A stretch of 64,000 nucleotides of DNA from Aedes albopictus (Eukaryota > Arthropoda > Insecta > Diptera > Culicidae). Positions 24,082 to 34,214 of the stretch are shown one piece after another (the first letter of the stretch is position 1; the number at the start of each line of letters is the position of its first letter). Where the stretch lies: the NCBI RefSeq assembly GCF_035046485.1, contig NC_085137.1, positions 2,705,977 to 2,769,976 on the forward strand, read 5' to 3'. A program made the translations under genes and the position numbers. The notes below the pieces were generated by a model. It saw only the letters and a list, made by a program, of their open reading frames with translations. It had not been told where the DNA came from and did not search any database.

Positions 24082-24346
24082 TTCTTCTTCTTCTTCTTCT
24101 TTATGGCTCTACGTCCTCACTTGGACTTGGCCTGCCTCGCTTCAACTTAGTGTTCTTGGAGCACCTCCACAGTTATCAATTGAAGGGCATTCTTTGCCTG
24201 TCATTGCATGAATTTGTATATTGTTAGTACAATGATACACTATGCCCAGGGAGTCGAGAAAAGTTTCCCGACTGGAAAGGGAATCGAACCCGCCGTCTCC
24301 GGATTGGCGATCCATAGCCTTAACCACTAGGCTAACTGGAGACCCC
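24082..24346 (-). mobile_element. tRNA-derived SINE (second subfamily) with 15-bp TSD
   Basis: On the minus strand it reads GGGGTCTCCAGTTAGCCTAG, with A-box TAGCCTAGTGGTTAAG, B-box GGTTCGATTCC, a body related to Feilai (ACTGTGGAGGTGCTC, GTGAGGACGTA) and a (GAA)n tail. TCTCACTCTACTTGC is duplicated exactly at 24067-24081 and 24347-24361. The head differs from the 11 and 19 kb SINEs while the tail is similar, suggesting a related subfamily with a different tRNA head. Confidence 0.93.
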
Positions 24347-24453
24347 TCTCACTCTACTTGCGTCAACGTTGTATGGGAAATTTGAAATTCATTCGAAATT
24401 TTATTTAATATTTGCCAGCTCTGCCTATACGTTGAACATAACGTAGGAATAAG

Positions 24454-24678
24454 CACAGCTAGTCGGGTTCGGTAACATTTACTGAAATCTCAACTAACTG
24501 ATTCGTACCGAAATTCAGTAAAAAATACAAAATTTCGGTAAAATGTTATCGTTTATCTGTCAAACTCTAATGAAGCTCGGTAAAAATATCAACTTTAAAA
24601 ATTTTTTCCGGTAAAAATAATTCAACGGTTAAGATTTCGGTGAAGTATTACCGAAGTCGGTGATTTTTACTAAGTGTG
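24454..24678. mobile_element. Iterated-TTACCGAA element, copy 1
   Basis: The ends CACAGCTAG and CTAAGTGTG pair weakly. The interior carries many CGGTAA/TTACCG words (GGTTCGGTAACATT, TTTCGGTAAAATGTTA, TATTACCGAAGTCGGTGA). It aligns, inverted, over its length with 60299-60538. The flanking TA is lost here. No coding capacity. Confidence 0.75.
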
Positions 24679-24754
24679 CGTGTGCCATCAAAAAGATTCC
24701 CAATTCGATGATGGCTTTGATAAAATGCTAGAATTGCTAAATAAAGTATTCTCA

Positions 24755-24850
24755 GGGTTCGGGTACACTTCGGCTCAAGTCGACGGTAAAATCATGAGCA
24801 CATATTTCGACGAGAACCACTAGGTTGATTAATTTGTTTTTTTTTAAGGG
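24755..24850. repeat. Dispersed repeat fragment, copy 2
   Basis: GGGTACACTTCGGCTCAAGT, CGACGGTAAAATCATGAGCA, TTCGACGAGAACC, then ACTAGGTTGATTAATTTG and a T-run. It is parallel to 18826-18920 in the same orientation. Confidence 0.55.
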
Positions 24851-25229
24851 TCAATTGTTTCTCAGATATGCGGAGTTTTAGACCGTCTCGAATAAAATTT
24901 ACCGAGGTCCAATTTTTCCTTTTTTTATTCTTATTTTTATCAATTTGTTGTAGTTGGATGTAGGAAAAAAATATGTTTAGTTTTGTCATGGAAACTTGTA
25001 CATGGAATCTATTTTTATTACTCAAAAACTCAAACATCGTTCCGTTTGCTTGTTTTAAAAATCTATGAAAAATAGAAAATAAAAAAAGATAGTAGCACTT
25101 GCTACCTGGGAAAATTTTGTTGCTGGAAGTCAGGGGAGGCTGTCTGTTCAGATTCTACGCTCCAAACAAATTTTCATTTTTTATATTCTACGAGGGAGGA
25201 AGGGCTGAAATGAACAACTTTTGGTCTAC
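24851..25229. other. AT-rich interval, nothing recognised
   Basis: No repeats or frames of note. The words ATTCTACGCTCCAAACAAAT and TCTACGAGGGAGGAAGG resemble the interior of the MITE at 16853, so it may hold a remnant of that family. Confidence 0.3.
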
Positions 25230-26690
25230 ATAATTGAGGGATTGTTACAGGAATTTATGCTGAGGTTTATGCGGTAGGTTTCCTGTTGGCTTTGCTTCAG
25301 AAGTTGCTGCCGGGATTCTTCCAGGAATTTCTCTAAAATACCTATCGAAAACGCTTCTTGAATTTGATTGCTCCAGCAAATTTTGCTTCGATTCATTCAG
25401 AATTGTTTTCTGGGATTCTTCCAGGAACGTCTCGGGTCATTCCTTCATGCATTTTTTATAAGAATCAGTTCAGATATGTCCCTAAGATTTTTTGCAGACA
25501 TTCCTTTTTTGATACCTCCACAAGTTTTTCGTGGGATGCCTTTAGAAACTTTTACTGGGTTTCCTCTGCAGGACTTGTACCAGAAATTTCTACAGGAAGT
25601 CCACTAGGGATAAATCCAGAAATTTCCGTGTAGATTTCTTCAATAACTCCTTAGTAGAGTTATTCCATTGATTCTCCCAGGATTTTATCTAGGGATATTT
25701 CTCTTATAGGATTCCTTCAGAAATTGTACTAGTTATTTATCCAGAGATTTCTCCGGGGATAGAGATTTCTTGTACAAAATGTCTATTTCTTATATTTCTT
25801 GTACAAAATGTCAAATAATTTATCTCACAGCATTTCTCCAGATTTGCTCTTAACCTTCCATACAGAGTTTCTTCCATGAATGTTTCGTGAGTTCCTCGTG
25901 ATATTCAAGAATATATATGCTTACAGAATTTCTCTGTTTTCTTTTGGAATTTCCGCAGAAATTTTCCTAGAATTTCTAGCTGGGAATTCTCCTGGAATGC
26001 ATGCTAGAATTTGTAAAGCCATTTCTGCTGGGATTCCTCCAGGAAAGCACCACCTAAAACTTTTTTCAGTAATACTTATAAACCATCCACAAATTACTTA
26101 ACGCTCTAGGGGGAGGGGGGAAGTATTACGGTCCATACGAAAAATAGGATTTTCATAAAAATAGCGTTACGGAGGGAGGAGGGGGGTGTTCAAAAAATAT
26201 CGATTTTCGCGTTACGTAATAAATGGATGCTGCCTTACGTATTTCTCTGGAAATTTCATCAGGCATCCTAACAGGGATTTTTACAGAGATTTCAATAGGA
26301 ATTCCTTCAATGACTCTTCAAGGAATATTCTTGGAATTTTTCAAGGAATTTCTCTAGGAGTGTCTTTGAGGATTTATTCGAAGATTTCAATAGGGATGCC
26401 TTTAGATATTACTAAAGCATTTTTCCGAGTTCTCCTTTAGACTCTAGGGTCTAGAGTCTAGAGTTTTCTACAACTTACGGGATTCCTTCAGGATTTTTTG
26501 TAAAGTTTCGTCCTGTAATTCCTCTGCTAATTTCTCCACGAATTTTCCATAATTTTGAACTGGAATTTCATCTAGATTTTTTCCAGTGATTCCAATTGGT
26601 GATCTGATAGGTTTTAGGTTTTTCAAGGATTTCTTCCACATAGATACCATTGAAGATTTTTCCAAGGATTCATTAAGCAATTGTGCTCAC
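25230..26690. repeat. Degenerate TTCCTCCAGGAA-type array (B)
   Basis: Variants of GGATTCTTCCAGGAATTTCT, GATTCTCCCAGGATTT and ATTCCTCCAGGAAAGC recur every 15-40 bases with frequent mutations. The small open frames are by-products of the repeat. It is interrupted by a MITE at 26083-26229. Confidence 0.7.
26083..26229. mobile_element. MITE with ATTACKTAACGC ends
   Basis: CCATCCACAAATTACTTAAC pairs with the inverse of GTTACGTAATAAATGGATG. Inside are G-runs (GGGGGAGGGGGG, GGAGGGAGGAGGGGGG), one in each arm. Related words appear at 12390 and 52136. No clear TSD. Confidence 0.6.
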
Positions 26691-26779
26691 TGTGATAACC
26701 GTGATTTCCCGTTACTGGTGTAATCGCTCCCAAAAATAAGTGTGTGTCATGAAGACGCGACAGGGGATGTTGAAGCTTT

Positions 26780-27207
26780 TTATTCTTAATCACTTAACCT
26801 AATTTTACAGCTCTTTTGTCCACTAGGATACTACGTGAGCGATTCCAATTTGACGCTGCACTTCCACTTTGTACAGCGCCTAAATGTATTCTTTTCTACT
26901 TCATTGAACTGGTTGCCTTTGTGCTTCTTTCACTCTTCTACCGTGTCCATGGTAGAATGATGAGCACGATGATGCTGATGTGCGGCTGCTGTTCCTTTTC
27001 CAGTCCGATTGGAGGTCCATTATGAGTTGCGTTCGCCGATATCCAAATTCCGGGTCCGTTAGAGCTATATGCTCCGAAGAGGGTCAGGTGCCAGCTGCTC
27101 CTGGAAGAGCAACTGACGAAAAATTGCAAGTGCCGGGGCTGGGTTCGAACCCATGACCATCCGCTTATAAAGCGAACGTGTGGACAACTGCGCCACGGGC
27201 CCCGACT
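26780..27207 (-). mobile_element. Long tRNA-derived SINE (third family) with TSD
   Basis: On the minus strand it starts GGGGCCCGTGGCGCAGTTG, with B-box GGTTCGAACCC, a ~300-bp body and an end in AAGAATAAAA. GGGATGTTGAAGCTTT (26764-26779) and GGGATGTTGGAGCTTT (27208-27223) flank it, a 16-bp duplication with one mismatch. The copy at 52245-52698 shares the head, the middle words CTGACCCTCTTC and the A-rich tail. Its size is unusually large for a SINE. Confidence 0.88.
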
Positions 27208-27223
27208 GGGATGTTGGAGCTTT

Positions 27224-29044
27224 CCTAAAAAGTTTAATATGGGGTAATTGGAATAATGGTACATTTTTAACAATGCTCTTTGGTACTACGCAATGCACAT
27301 GAACATAAATTTTGACCAATTTTTACCGGAACAGTTCTCACCATTTTAGCAAATTGAAATCACTGTGCTAGGATCTGATTTGCTCTCGTTGTGCTAGGCT
27401 CTTGCAATCAAGCTCACACGAGACACTATCGAGCGAGGGGTTTCCCGTCTGCTACTCTCACATCTTATTCCGCTGCAGCCACCCGCTATTGCCTGCCGAT
27501 ATGCGAACCATTATCGTAAATGTTTGATAGAAATATCATAAAGTAGCAAATATCAATAAATCTACTCTATTCTGCAGGGATTACCGTTCTGACAGTTTCT
27601 ACATTTCATACAGAAGCAAGCACAAAAGAGGACGACACATCTCGTTTTTTGCTCTTTCTTCGGCGACGCGACGCTTGCTGACCACCACAGAGAGGTGGCC
27701 TTTTAATATACGGAACCGTTGTTATGTGCCTTTGCCCTTGGCTCAATTCGGTAGCGGTGCGAATCGTGATCAAATCGAATTTTTCGCCTCACGACAGGAG
27801 TCGATGGGTTTTCAATGGACAAATGGTCATAATTTATAATTTCTGTCCATCTCGCCAGCATCAGCAGCCGGACGACGGCGGGACTTTACGTGTTTCCCTT
27901 TCGCAAGGAAATAACTCGTGCCAATCACTTGCCCGCTGGACCAGCTGAACCTTTATTGGAATCGGATCGAACCAGGAAAGAGTGAGCGAGTGCAGTGCTC
28001 AGAACTTGTCCAGCTGTAACTCAAGTTGAAGTTGAAATCGAAACCTGTAATACAAGAGTTATGGACAGCTACGGAGAACGGACGCATTGAGCCTTAATGT
28101 TTAATGCATATATACGTGCGAGTATGGTGTGCAGATGTGGGATGTGCACGGACTTTACGAGGAAACAAGCGGAAGATGATAGTGTGCAGTGAACATGATT
28201 CATCAATTTACCGCTCTTTTGATGATGAAAATATGAGAAGCGTACAACCCCCCAACTGTATGGTGGAAGAATTGCACACCCGGGAGGAGTTCGGAAAATA
28301 TGCCCAGAGGAGATGCACCCTTTGTATCAGAGATGGGGTATCGTAGACGACCAGAGGGATAACCATTATCAATTGGAAAATTTGCTAATTCCTTATTTCC
28401 TTGCTCACACCTTACCATAGCTGTTGATAATTAGAGACTGTTGGGTTTGCTTTGCTCGTTGGTAATCAATGTCAATTATGTATCGTTTTGTTTGCCTGTC
28501 AGAAATTAATCTATCTGTCGAAGTTGAATGAATAATGAACGTTGGGAGGGAGGGTATGTATGGGTGATACAGTGGCCAGAGTTTGTTGTAAACTAAAGTT
28601 GTTCACATTTGGGTGGTGCAATCCAAATTTGAAGTTTTTGCGAGGTTTTGGAAGAGAAAACATTTTTCCCACACAAACTTCAAATGCAAGCAGTTCCACT
28701 TAAATATTAACGAGTCAAATCGAAAACTAGACAAGAGTACAAGATACTATCCGTGAGTCTTTCAAATTCGATGATAGTTGATGTTTTGTGTCACCCTAAA
28801 GAGCTTTTCCAAGTGATCATTTGAAGGTTTGTGTTAGCGATTAGGTTTTTATGAGATCCTCTAACGTGTGCATGGTTCTTGCTTAAGGGGGGCACTATAA
28901 TGATGGTGCAATATATGAACATGGTGTAAAACAGAATTATGGTGTTACACGTGAACGTAATGTGAACGAACTTCAATCTGGGACAATTAGTAATGCTAGA
29001 ATTGGAGAAACTTTATAGATTGAGTCAGAATTCCTAGATAAAAA
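27224..29044. other. Apparently unique interval, promoter-like patch
   Basis: No TIR pairs or shared repeats were seen. The patch 27630-28000 is GC-richer, with CGGCGACGCGACGCTTGCTG and CAGCAGCCGGACGACGGCGG. Near 28040 it holds a 5'-UTR-like run (AAGTTGAAGTTGAAATCGAA). The frames at 27724-27948 (74 codons) and 28104-28346 (80 codons) are unrecognisable. A distal first exon of an outside gene is possible but unsupported. Confidence 0.35.
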
Positions 29045-30768
29045 ATCGATCGGAATCCGTGTTGCAATCTACAGAGATACCTCCAAGGATTCGAACAGAA
29101 TTCCTCCAGGAATTCCCTCAAAAAATCTCAAGAAATTTCTTCCGGAACTTTTCCTGGAGTTGATCCAGGAATTCGTCGAATAATTCCGCGAAGAACTCCT
29201 CCGGTAAATCCTCCACGGATTCCACCAGGAGTTTCTCCAGGAATTAATGTATTTCTTCATAAATTTCTCATAAAAATCCTCCAGTTCCTTCACACATTCC
29301 TCCAGGAATTTGTATAATAAGCCTGATATATATCTACAGAAATTCCTCGAATAATTCCTCTAGGTATTCCTTCTAGAGATTCCTCTTGAAATTTCTTCTA
29401 GAAATGTCTCTCACAATTCTCACAATATTTCCTCCAGAAATGCCTCCATCAATTCCAGAAAATCCTTTATGAATTTCTTCCAGAATTACCCGGTTATGTC
29501 TCCCGGAACTCTTCAAAAAATTTCTCGAGGAATATGTCCAGGGAATCCTACACGGAATCCTCCAGGAATTCCATCAGGATTTTTTCTTGGAATTTCTCCA
29601 AGAATACCTCCATTGATTCATTAATCAATTTCTTCAGAAATTCCCCAAAAAATTTTTAAGTATTTCTTCAGAAATTCCTCGAGAAATTCCTTCTGACATT
29701 CCTCCAGGGATTTCTTCCAGGAATTCTTCCACGGAATCCTACAGAAAATCCTAGAGGAATTCCTCCCGAAAGAATTCCGCGAGAAATTCCTTCAAAGAAT
29801 CTTCCACGTCCAGAATTGTCTCCAAGATTTTCTCCAGGGATTTCTCCAGGGATTCAATAATGAATTTCTTCAGGAATTTCTTAAAGAATTCCTTCAGAAA
29901 ATCCTCTAGGAATTCCTTCAGAAATTCCTCAAGGAGTTCCTTCAACATTCCACCAGAAATTTATACAGGTAAATACTTCAAGGATTCCTACAGAGATTCC
30001 TCCTAAATTTTTTTCTAGGAAAAATCTTTAAGGAATTCCTCCAGATAATCCTAAAGGAATTTCTCACGGAACTATTCCTGGAATTCCTCGAGAAATTCCT
30101 TCAAGGATTCCTCCATGAATTCCTGCAATAAATTCTCCAAGAAATTCTCAAGAAATTTCCTTAGGAATTCCCTCCACGGATTCGTCCATAAATTTCTTCA
30201 GAAATTTCCCAAATATTCCTTCAGAAATTACGCCAGGAATTCTTCCAGGGAATCATCCACGGATTCCTCCAGGAATTTCTTCAGAATTTTTCCAGAAATT
30301 TCTTCGCAAATCCCTCCAGGGACTCATTAATACATTTCTTCAGAAATTCCTTGAAAACCAGGAATTCCTCCACGAATTCCTTCAGAAATTCCTCCAGGAA
30401 GCTTCAAATATTTCTCCCGAATTTCCTCCAATAATTCGTCCAGCAAATACTCCAAGAATTCCTACAGGAATTGCTCCACGGATTCCTCCAGAAAATCCTA
30501 AAGGATTTTCTCTCGAAACTCATTCAGGAATTCCTCGAGTGATTCCTCCATGGATTCCTCCAGGAAATTCTACAGGAAACTCTCAAAGACTTCTTCTGGA
30601 ATTCCTTCAAGATCCATCCATAAATTTCTTCAGAAATTCCTTAAAAACTCCTCCAGAAATACGTCCAGGATTTTATCCAGGGATTCCTCCAGAAAATCCT
30701 GCCAGAATTCCTCCAGAGAATCCTAAAGAAATGTTTCCCGGAACTTTTACAAGAATTCCTTCAGGAAT
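29045..30768. repeat. Degenerate TTCCTCCAGGAA array (C)
   Basis: Dense array of 12-15-bp variants around AGGAATTCCTCCAGAAATTC and CACGGATTCCTCCAGGAAT. The core TTCCTCCAGGAA is nearly palindromic. Both strands therefore give short open frames rich in SSRNF or EFLEEFL patterns, which are artefacts. Confidence 0.88.
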
Positions 30769-30776
30769 GCCTGCAT

Positions 30777-31532
30777 TAGGGTGGCCCACACTTATATGAA
30801 AAACAAAAATTTAAAAAAGCCCAAGTCTTACCTCCTGAATAGGATGTTTTGGACTCCCACAAGCTACGTTCAAAATTTGAGCAAAATCGATTAAGTCGAA
30901 GGGGGCGCTCAAAGTGCTTGAAGCTTGTATGGAAAGAACGTGGCTAAATGTATGCAGAAAATTTAAGTTTTCGATTTTTGCCGCTAGGTGGCGCTATAAG
31001 CGCTTAATGATAAAACCCTTTGGTATTATTGTAGGTGACTATATTCCAAACAACTTTATCGAAGACCGCAAAGTGATCCGACGCCTGTGAGAAAAGTTAT
31101 ACCCTAGGCAAAATGAGGTGAAGTATTGAGATTTCATTATTGATATTATTCTTTTACATGTACTGGAAAAAAACAACCATGATGCCTCGCCTCACTTCAC
31201 CTAGGGTATAACTCTTTTAACAGGCGTCGTATCACTTTGCGGTTTTCGACAAAGTTGTTTGGCATATAGTCACCTACAATAATACCAAAGGGTTTTTATC
31301 GTTGAACGCTTACAGCGCCACCTAGCGACAAAAATCCATAACCTAAAATTTCTACATACATTTGGTTACGTTTTCCCATACAAACTTCAAGCACTTTGAG
31401 CGGCCCCTTAAGCTTAATCGATTTTGCTCTAATTTAGAACGTAGCTTCTGGGAGTCCAAAACAACCGATTCAGGAGGTAAGACTAGGCATTTTTCAACAT
31501 TTTTGTTTTTCATATAAGTGTGGGCCACCCTA
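30777..31532. mobile_element. hAT-type foldback, ~330-bp arms, 8-bp TSD
   Basis: The ends TAGGGTGGCCCACACTTATA and its inverse close a 756-bp element. The arms match through GTAAGACTT, GGAGTCCAAAACA, GCGCCACCTAGCG and ACCAAAGGGTTTT/AAAACCCTTTGGT. GCCTGCAT is duplicated at 30769-30776 and 31533-31540. TAGGG-type TIRs with an 8-bp TSD fit hAT. It splits the repeat array (C and D halves). A partial copy is at 52155-52790. Confidence 0.92.
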
Positions 31533-31540
31533 GCCTGCAT

Positions 31541-32130
31541 GGATTCCTCCAGCAATTTCTCGGGGAATTTCTCCAGGAATCCTCCACATAATCCTAAATC
31601 AATTTCTCACGGAACTCTTCTAGGAATTCCTCGAGGTAAATCTACATGGAATCCTCCAGAAATTCCTTCAGAAAATTCTCTAGGAATTTCTGCCAGAATT
31701 CCTCTAATATTTTCTCCAAGGATTCTTCCAGGAATTCCTCGATGGATTCCTCCAGAAAATCCCAAAGGAATTTCGCGCGGAACTTTTCCTGGAGTGATTC
31801 CTCCAGGGATTCCTCCTGGGATTTCTTCCAGGAATTCGCCTCATATATTTCTCCAGAGATTCCTCAAGTAATTCCTGGAGGATTCATCCAGAGAGTTCTC
31901 CTGAAATTTCTTCTAAGAAAAATGTTTTACCAGAATTCCATCAATATTTCCCCCTTCCAGGAATTGCTCCACGGATTCCTCTAGATAATCCTAGAGGAAT
32001 TTCTCTCGGAACTCATACAGGATTTTTTTCCTAGAATTCCTAGAGAAATTCCTCCAAGGATTCCTCCATGCATTTCTCCAGGAATTTTTTCAAGAAATTC
32101 TAAAGGAATTTATACAGGAATTGCTCTTGA
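31541..32130. repeat. Degenerate TTCCTCCAGGAA array (D)
   Basis: Continuation of array C after the hAT insertion, with the same unit variants (GGATTCCTCCAGCAATTTC, CAGGAATTCCTCGATGG). Frames here are by-products. Confidence 0.88.
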
Positions 32131-32899
32131 GGTACAGTGGTTCGTACGGAATAGTTATCGTAAACCATCTTCGTTAAATTAGCAGAGATTTGGCCCTTGA
32201 CCGAAAGCTTCATTACCATGAAACTGCATAATGCATAAAGCAATCGCTCTAGAGTCAATTTACACGTGCTTTACATCATTCCTCCAAGAATCTAATTCCA
32301 TGCGAAGCACTACGATTTTCTTAATTTGGCTACTGAACTTCATAATTCGGCAGCAAGAAATCGTAAAACAACATTATGAAATCATAATCAAGCTTTGATG
32401 AATTTATTAACACACTTTATGGTTTCATATGGTCTCATTTGAAATCAAGACAGAACATTATGAGTTTCATAATGTGACATATTGAATTCATATGGGCTGG
32501 TCTATGATTTCATAATGCAGTTTTAAGAATACCGGCAACAGAATCTGTTCCGTTTCCACATGTTTTATAATGAGTACTTACGAATATCGTATGTTTAAGT
32601 TATGGCCAAATTTCATAATGCGTTTTAATGAATGTCTAACGGTTATTTTCCTGAGTGTATGAAAATCTTACATTTCAGTTATTTTTCATAATGCTTTTTT
32701 ATGCTAAATTTCATAATGCTTTTTTATGTATTCTGTACGGTTATATGCCTGAGTGTGCATGGTAAGCAGAAAGCAGTATTACACCATGAATTAGGGATCA
32801 TCTGCGCCACTCGAATGAGTATTTTAGGTGGCCATATAAAGGTGGCCATATAAGGTTTAATCACATACATACAGAAATACTTTTGAATATTAAGATTGT
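32131..32899. other. AT-rich interval with repeated CATAATG words
   Basis: TTTCATAATG recurs many times. Two similar blocks end in CGGTTATTTTCCTGAGTGTA (near 32641) and CGGTTATATGCCTGAGTGTG (near 32738), possibly two copies of one transposon end. No inverted partner was found, and no gene. Confidence 0.4.
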
Positions 32900-33017
32900 T
32901 TTTAAATTTTATTTTTATCTGTGTTAACGAGATTTTTAGCCCTAGGCTAGTTCATCGCGGGACCCACACTTTACTTCCCTTGCGAAGGAAAAACTCATAT
33001 TTTGTGAGTTTGTCGAA
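32900..33017 (-). mobile_element. 5'-truncated SINE tail (Asp-like head family)
   Basis: On the minus strand, ACAAACTCACAAAATATGAG, CCTTCGCAAGGGAAG and CTAGCCTAGGGCTAAAAATC match the 3' half of the full SINE at 56049-56219, ending in the same ACAGATAAAAAT tail. The tRNA head is absent. Confidence 0.75.
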
Positions 33018-33025
33018 AGTACCGG

Positions 33026-33865
33026 CAGTGTACCAGTAGCTGCTCATGACCCAATAGCCGCTCACTATTGCAAAAATCAAGTTTACACGCATAAATACGC
33101 ATAAATGTGGCTTCGTGGTCGTGCGGCTAGTGTCACCAAGCATTTAGTCGCATCGTGCTAGGAGCGCGGGTTCGATTCCCGCCGCAGCTGTCAGGAAAAG
33201 TTTTCGGCTGTGCCACTGGGCGTTGCATGCTAGTCCGTTGTCTAGTGTCGTGCTTCCTTCAAAGAGCGAAAAGCTCACTGGAAGTACTAAACGTGTCCGT
33301 GTCTTTTAAATACACTCTTTCGGTGCTGATATTCTTGGACAATATAAATTAGACGAGAGCAAAGCCATTTTGTGCAATATTTACCGGATAACATAAATTT
33401 TAAAAACAAAACAATGAAATTTTTGAGCGGCTATTGGGCCCAAAAAAGCTGTAGGTAATTTCATGTGTTCCAATAACCGCTCATACAAAAAAAATACGTC
33501 TTAATCGTAAAATCTGCCGATCTTAGTACACAGTGTGTTTAACCTCTCTTATGCACTCCTACGGAACAGGAAAAAATAATTGTAAAATCATCGAGTTGCA
33601 AAAATAATGCACTTTTCCGCAAAAGTCTGTTTAAAAGATGACACAAATTTGTTCGTGAGCGGAATTAGGACCACTTTGGTCTCACGCCAAATGTAATAAA
33701 ATCATACTCATATGAAAAGTTCTACATAAGTCTTGATTTGTATCTAATTGTACTAAGATTGAACTAACATAACATGGAAAAACATTACAAATTGGCTTAA
33801 CAGTCATTTAACAGATGATGTTTTTCTGCGAAACTGGCCTTAAATGAGCGGAATCTGGTACCCTG
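33026..33865. mobile_element. Putative non-autonomous element with GAGCGG motifs
   Basis: The left CAGTGTACCAGTAGCTGCTC and the inverse of the right end (CAGGGTACCAGATTCCGCTC) are similar. Internal words CAATAGCCGCTCA, GAGCGGCTATTGG and CAATAACCGCTCA repeat. No target duplication was found, so the limits are tentative. A tRNA-headed SINE lies inside. Confidence 0.5.
33103..33320 (+). mobile_element. tRNA-headed SINE (fourth family)
   Basis: Starts GTGGCTTCGTGGTCGTGCGG, with A-box-like TGGTCGTGCGGCTAG and B-box GGTTCGATTCCC about 60 bases on. A body follows with CAAAGAGCGAAAAGCTCACT and a T-rich end (CCGTGTCTTTT). The longer variable region resembles a Ser/Leu-type tRNA head. The 3' limit is uncertain and no TSD was identified. 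Confidence 0.65.
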
Positions 33866-33887
33866 ATGGTAGATTGTTTCTAAACAG

Positions 33888-34214
33888 CACGCTAAAGCTG
33901 CTCAGAACTAAAATGTGTAAGGCTTACTCATAAATGCATAATTTCCATACCACTCATATAATGTGTAAGAGTTACACATCCACAAAATCTGCTCGTACAC
34001 TATTCTAGATACGAAATAGCTATATTTTTTGATTCGCCAAGGTCACTAGTGAACCTAACTAAATAGCAATACAAAAAATTGCGACTTTAACGATTTTGTG
34101 GACGCAGGAGTGGATTTTGTGAATGTGTAACTCTTACACATTTTATGAGTGGTATGGAAATTATGCATTTAGGAGTAGGTCTTACACATTTTAGTGCTGA
34201 GCGGTTTTACTGTG
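33888..34214. mobile_element. Foldback MITE, ~100-bp arms
   Basis: The left arm words CTCAGAACTAAAATGTGTAA, ATGCATAATTTCCATACCAC and TGTGTAAGAGTTACACAT have inverse counterparts at 34110-34200 (GAATGTGTAACTCTTACACA, GTGGTATGGAAATTATGCAT). No TSD was resolved. No coding frame. Confidence 0.85.

Noticed and set aside
28104..28346. Small Cys-containing protein (80 codons)
   Set aside because: No spacing pattern of a known Cys motif, no signal peptide, and no supporting context.
30777..30778. Reading TA as the target duplication of the 30.8-31.5 kb foldback
   Set aside because: The longer exact match GCCTGCAT just outside TAGGG/CCCTA ends fits an 8-bp hAT duplication better.
29069..31984. Many 60-117 codon frames rich in SSRNF, EFLEEFL or IPPG patterns
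   Set aside because: Arise from the near-palindromic TTCCTCCAGGAA repeat read in different frames and strands.
29045..32130. CRISPR-like array of regularly spaced repeats
   Set aside because: Unit spacing is irregular, units are mutated and overlap, there are no unique equal-length spacers, and the DNA is clearly eukaryotic.
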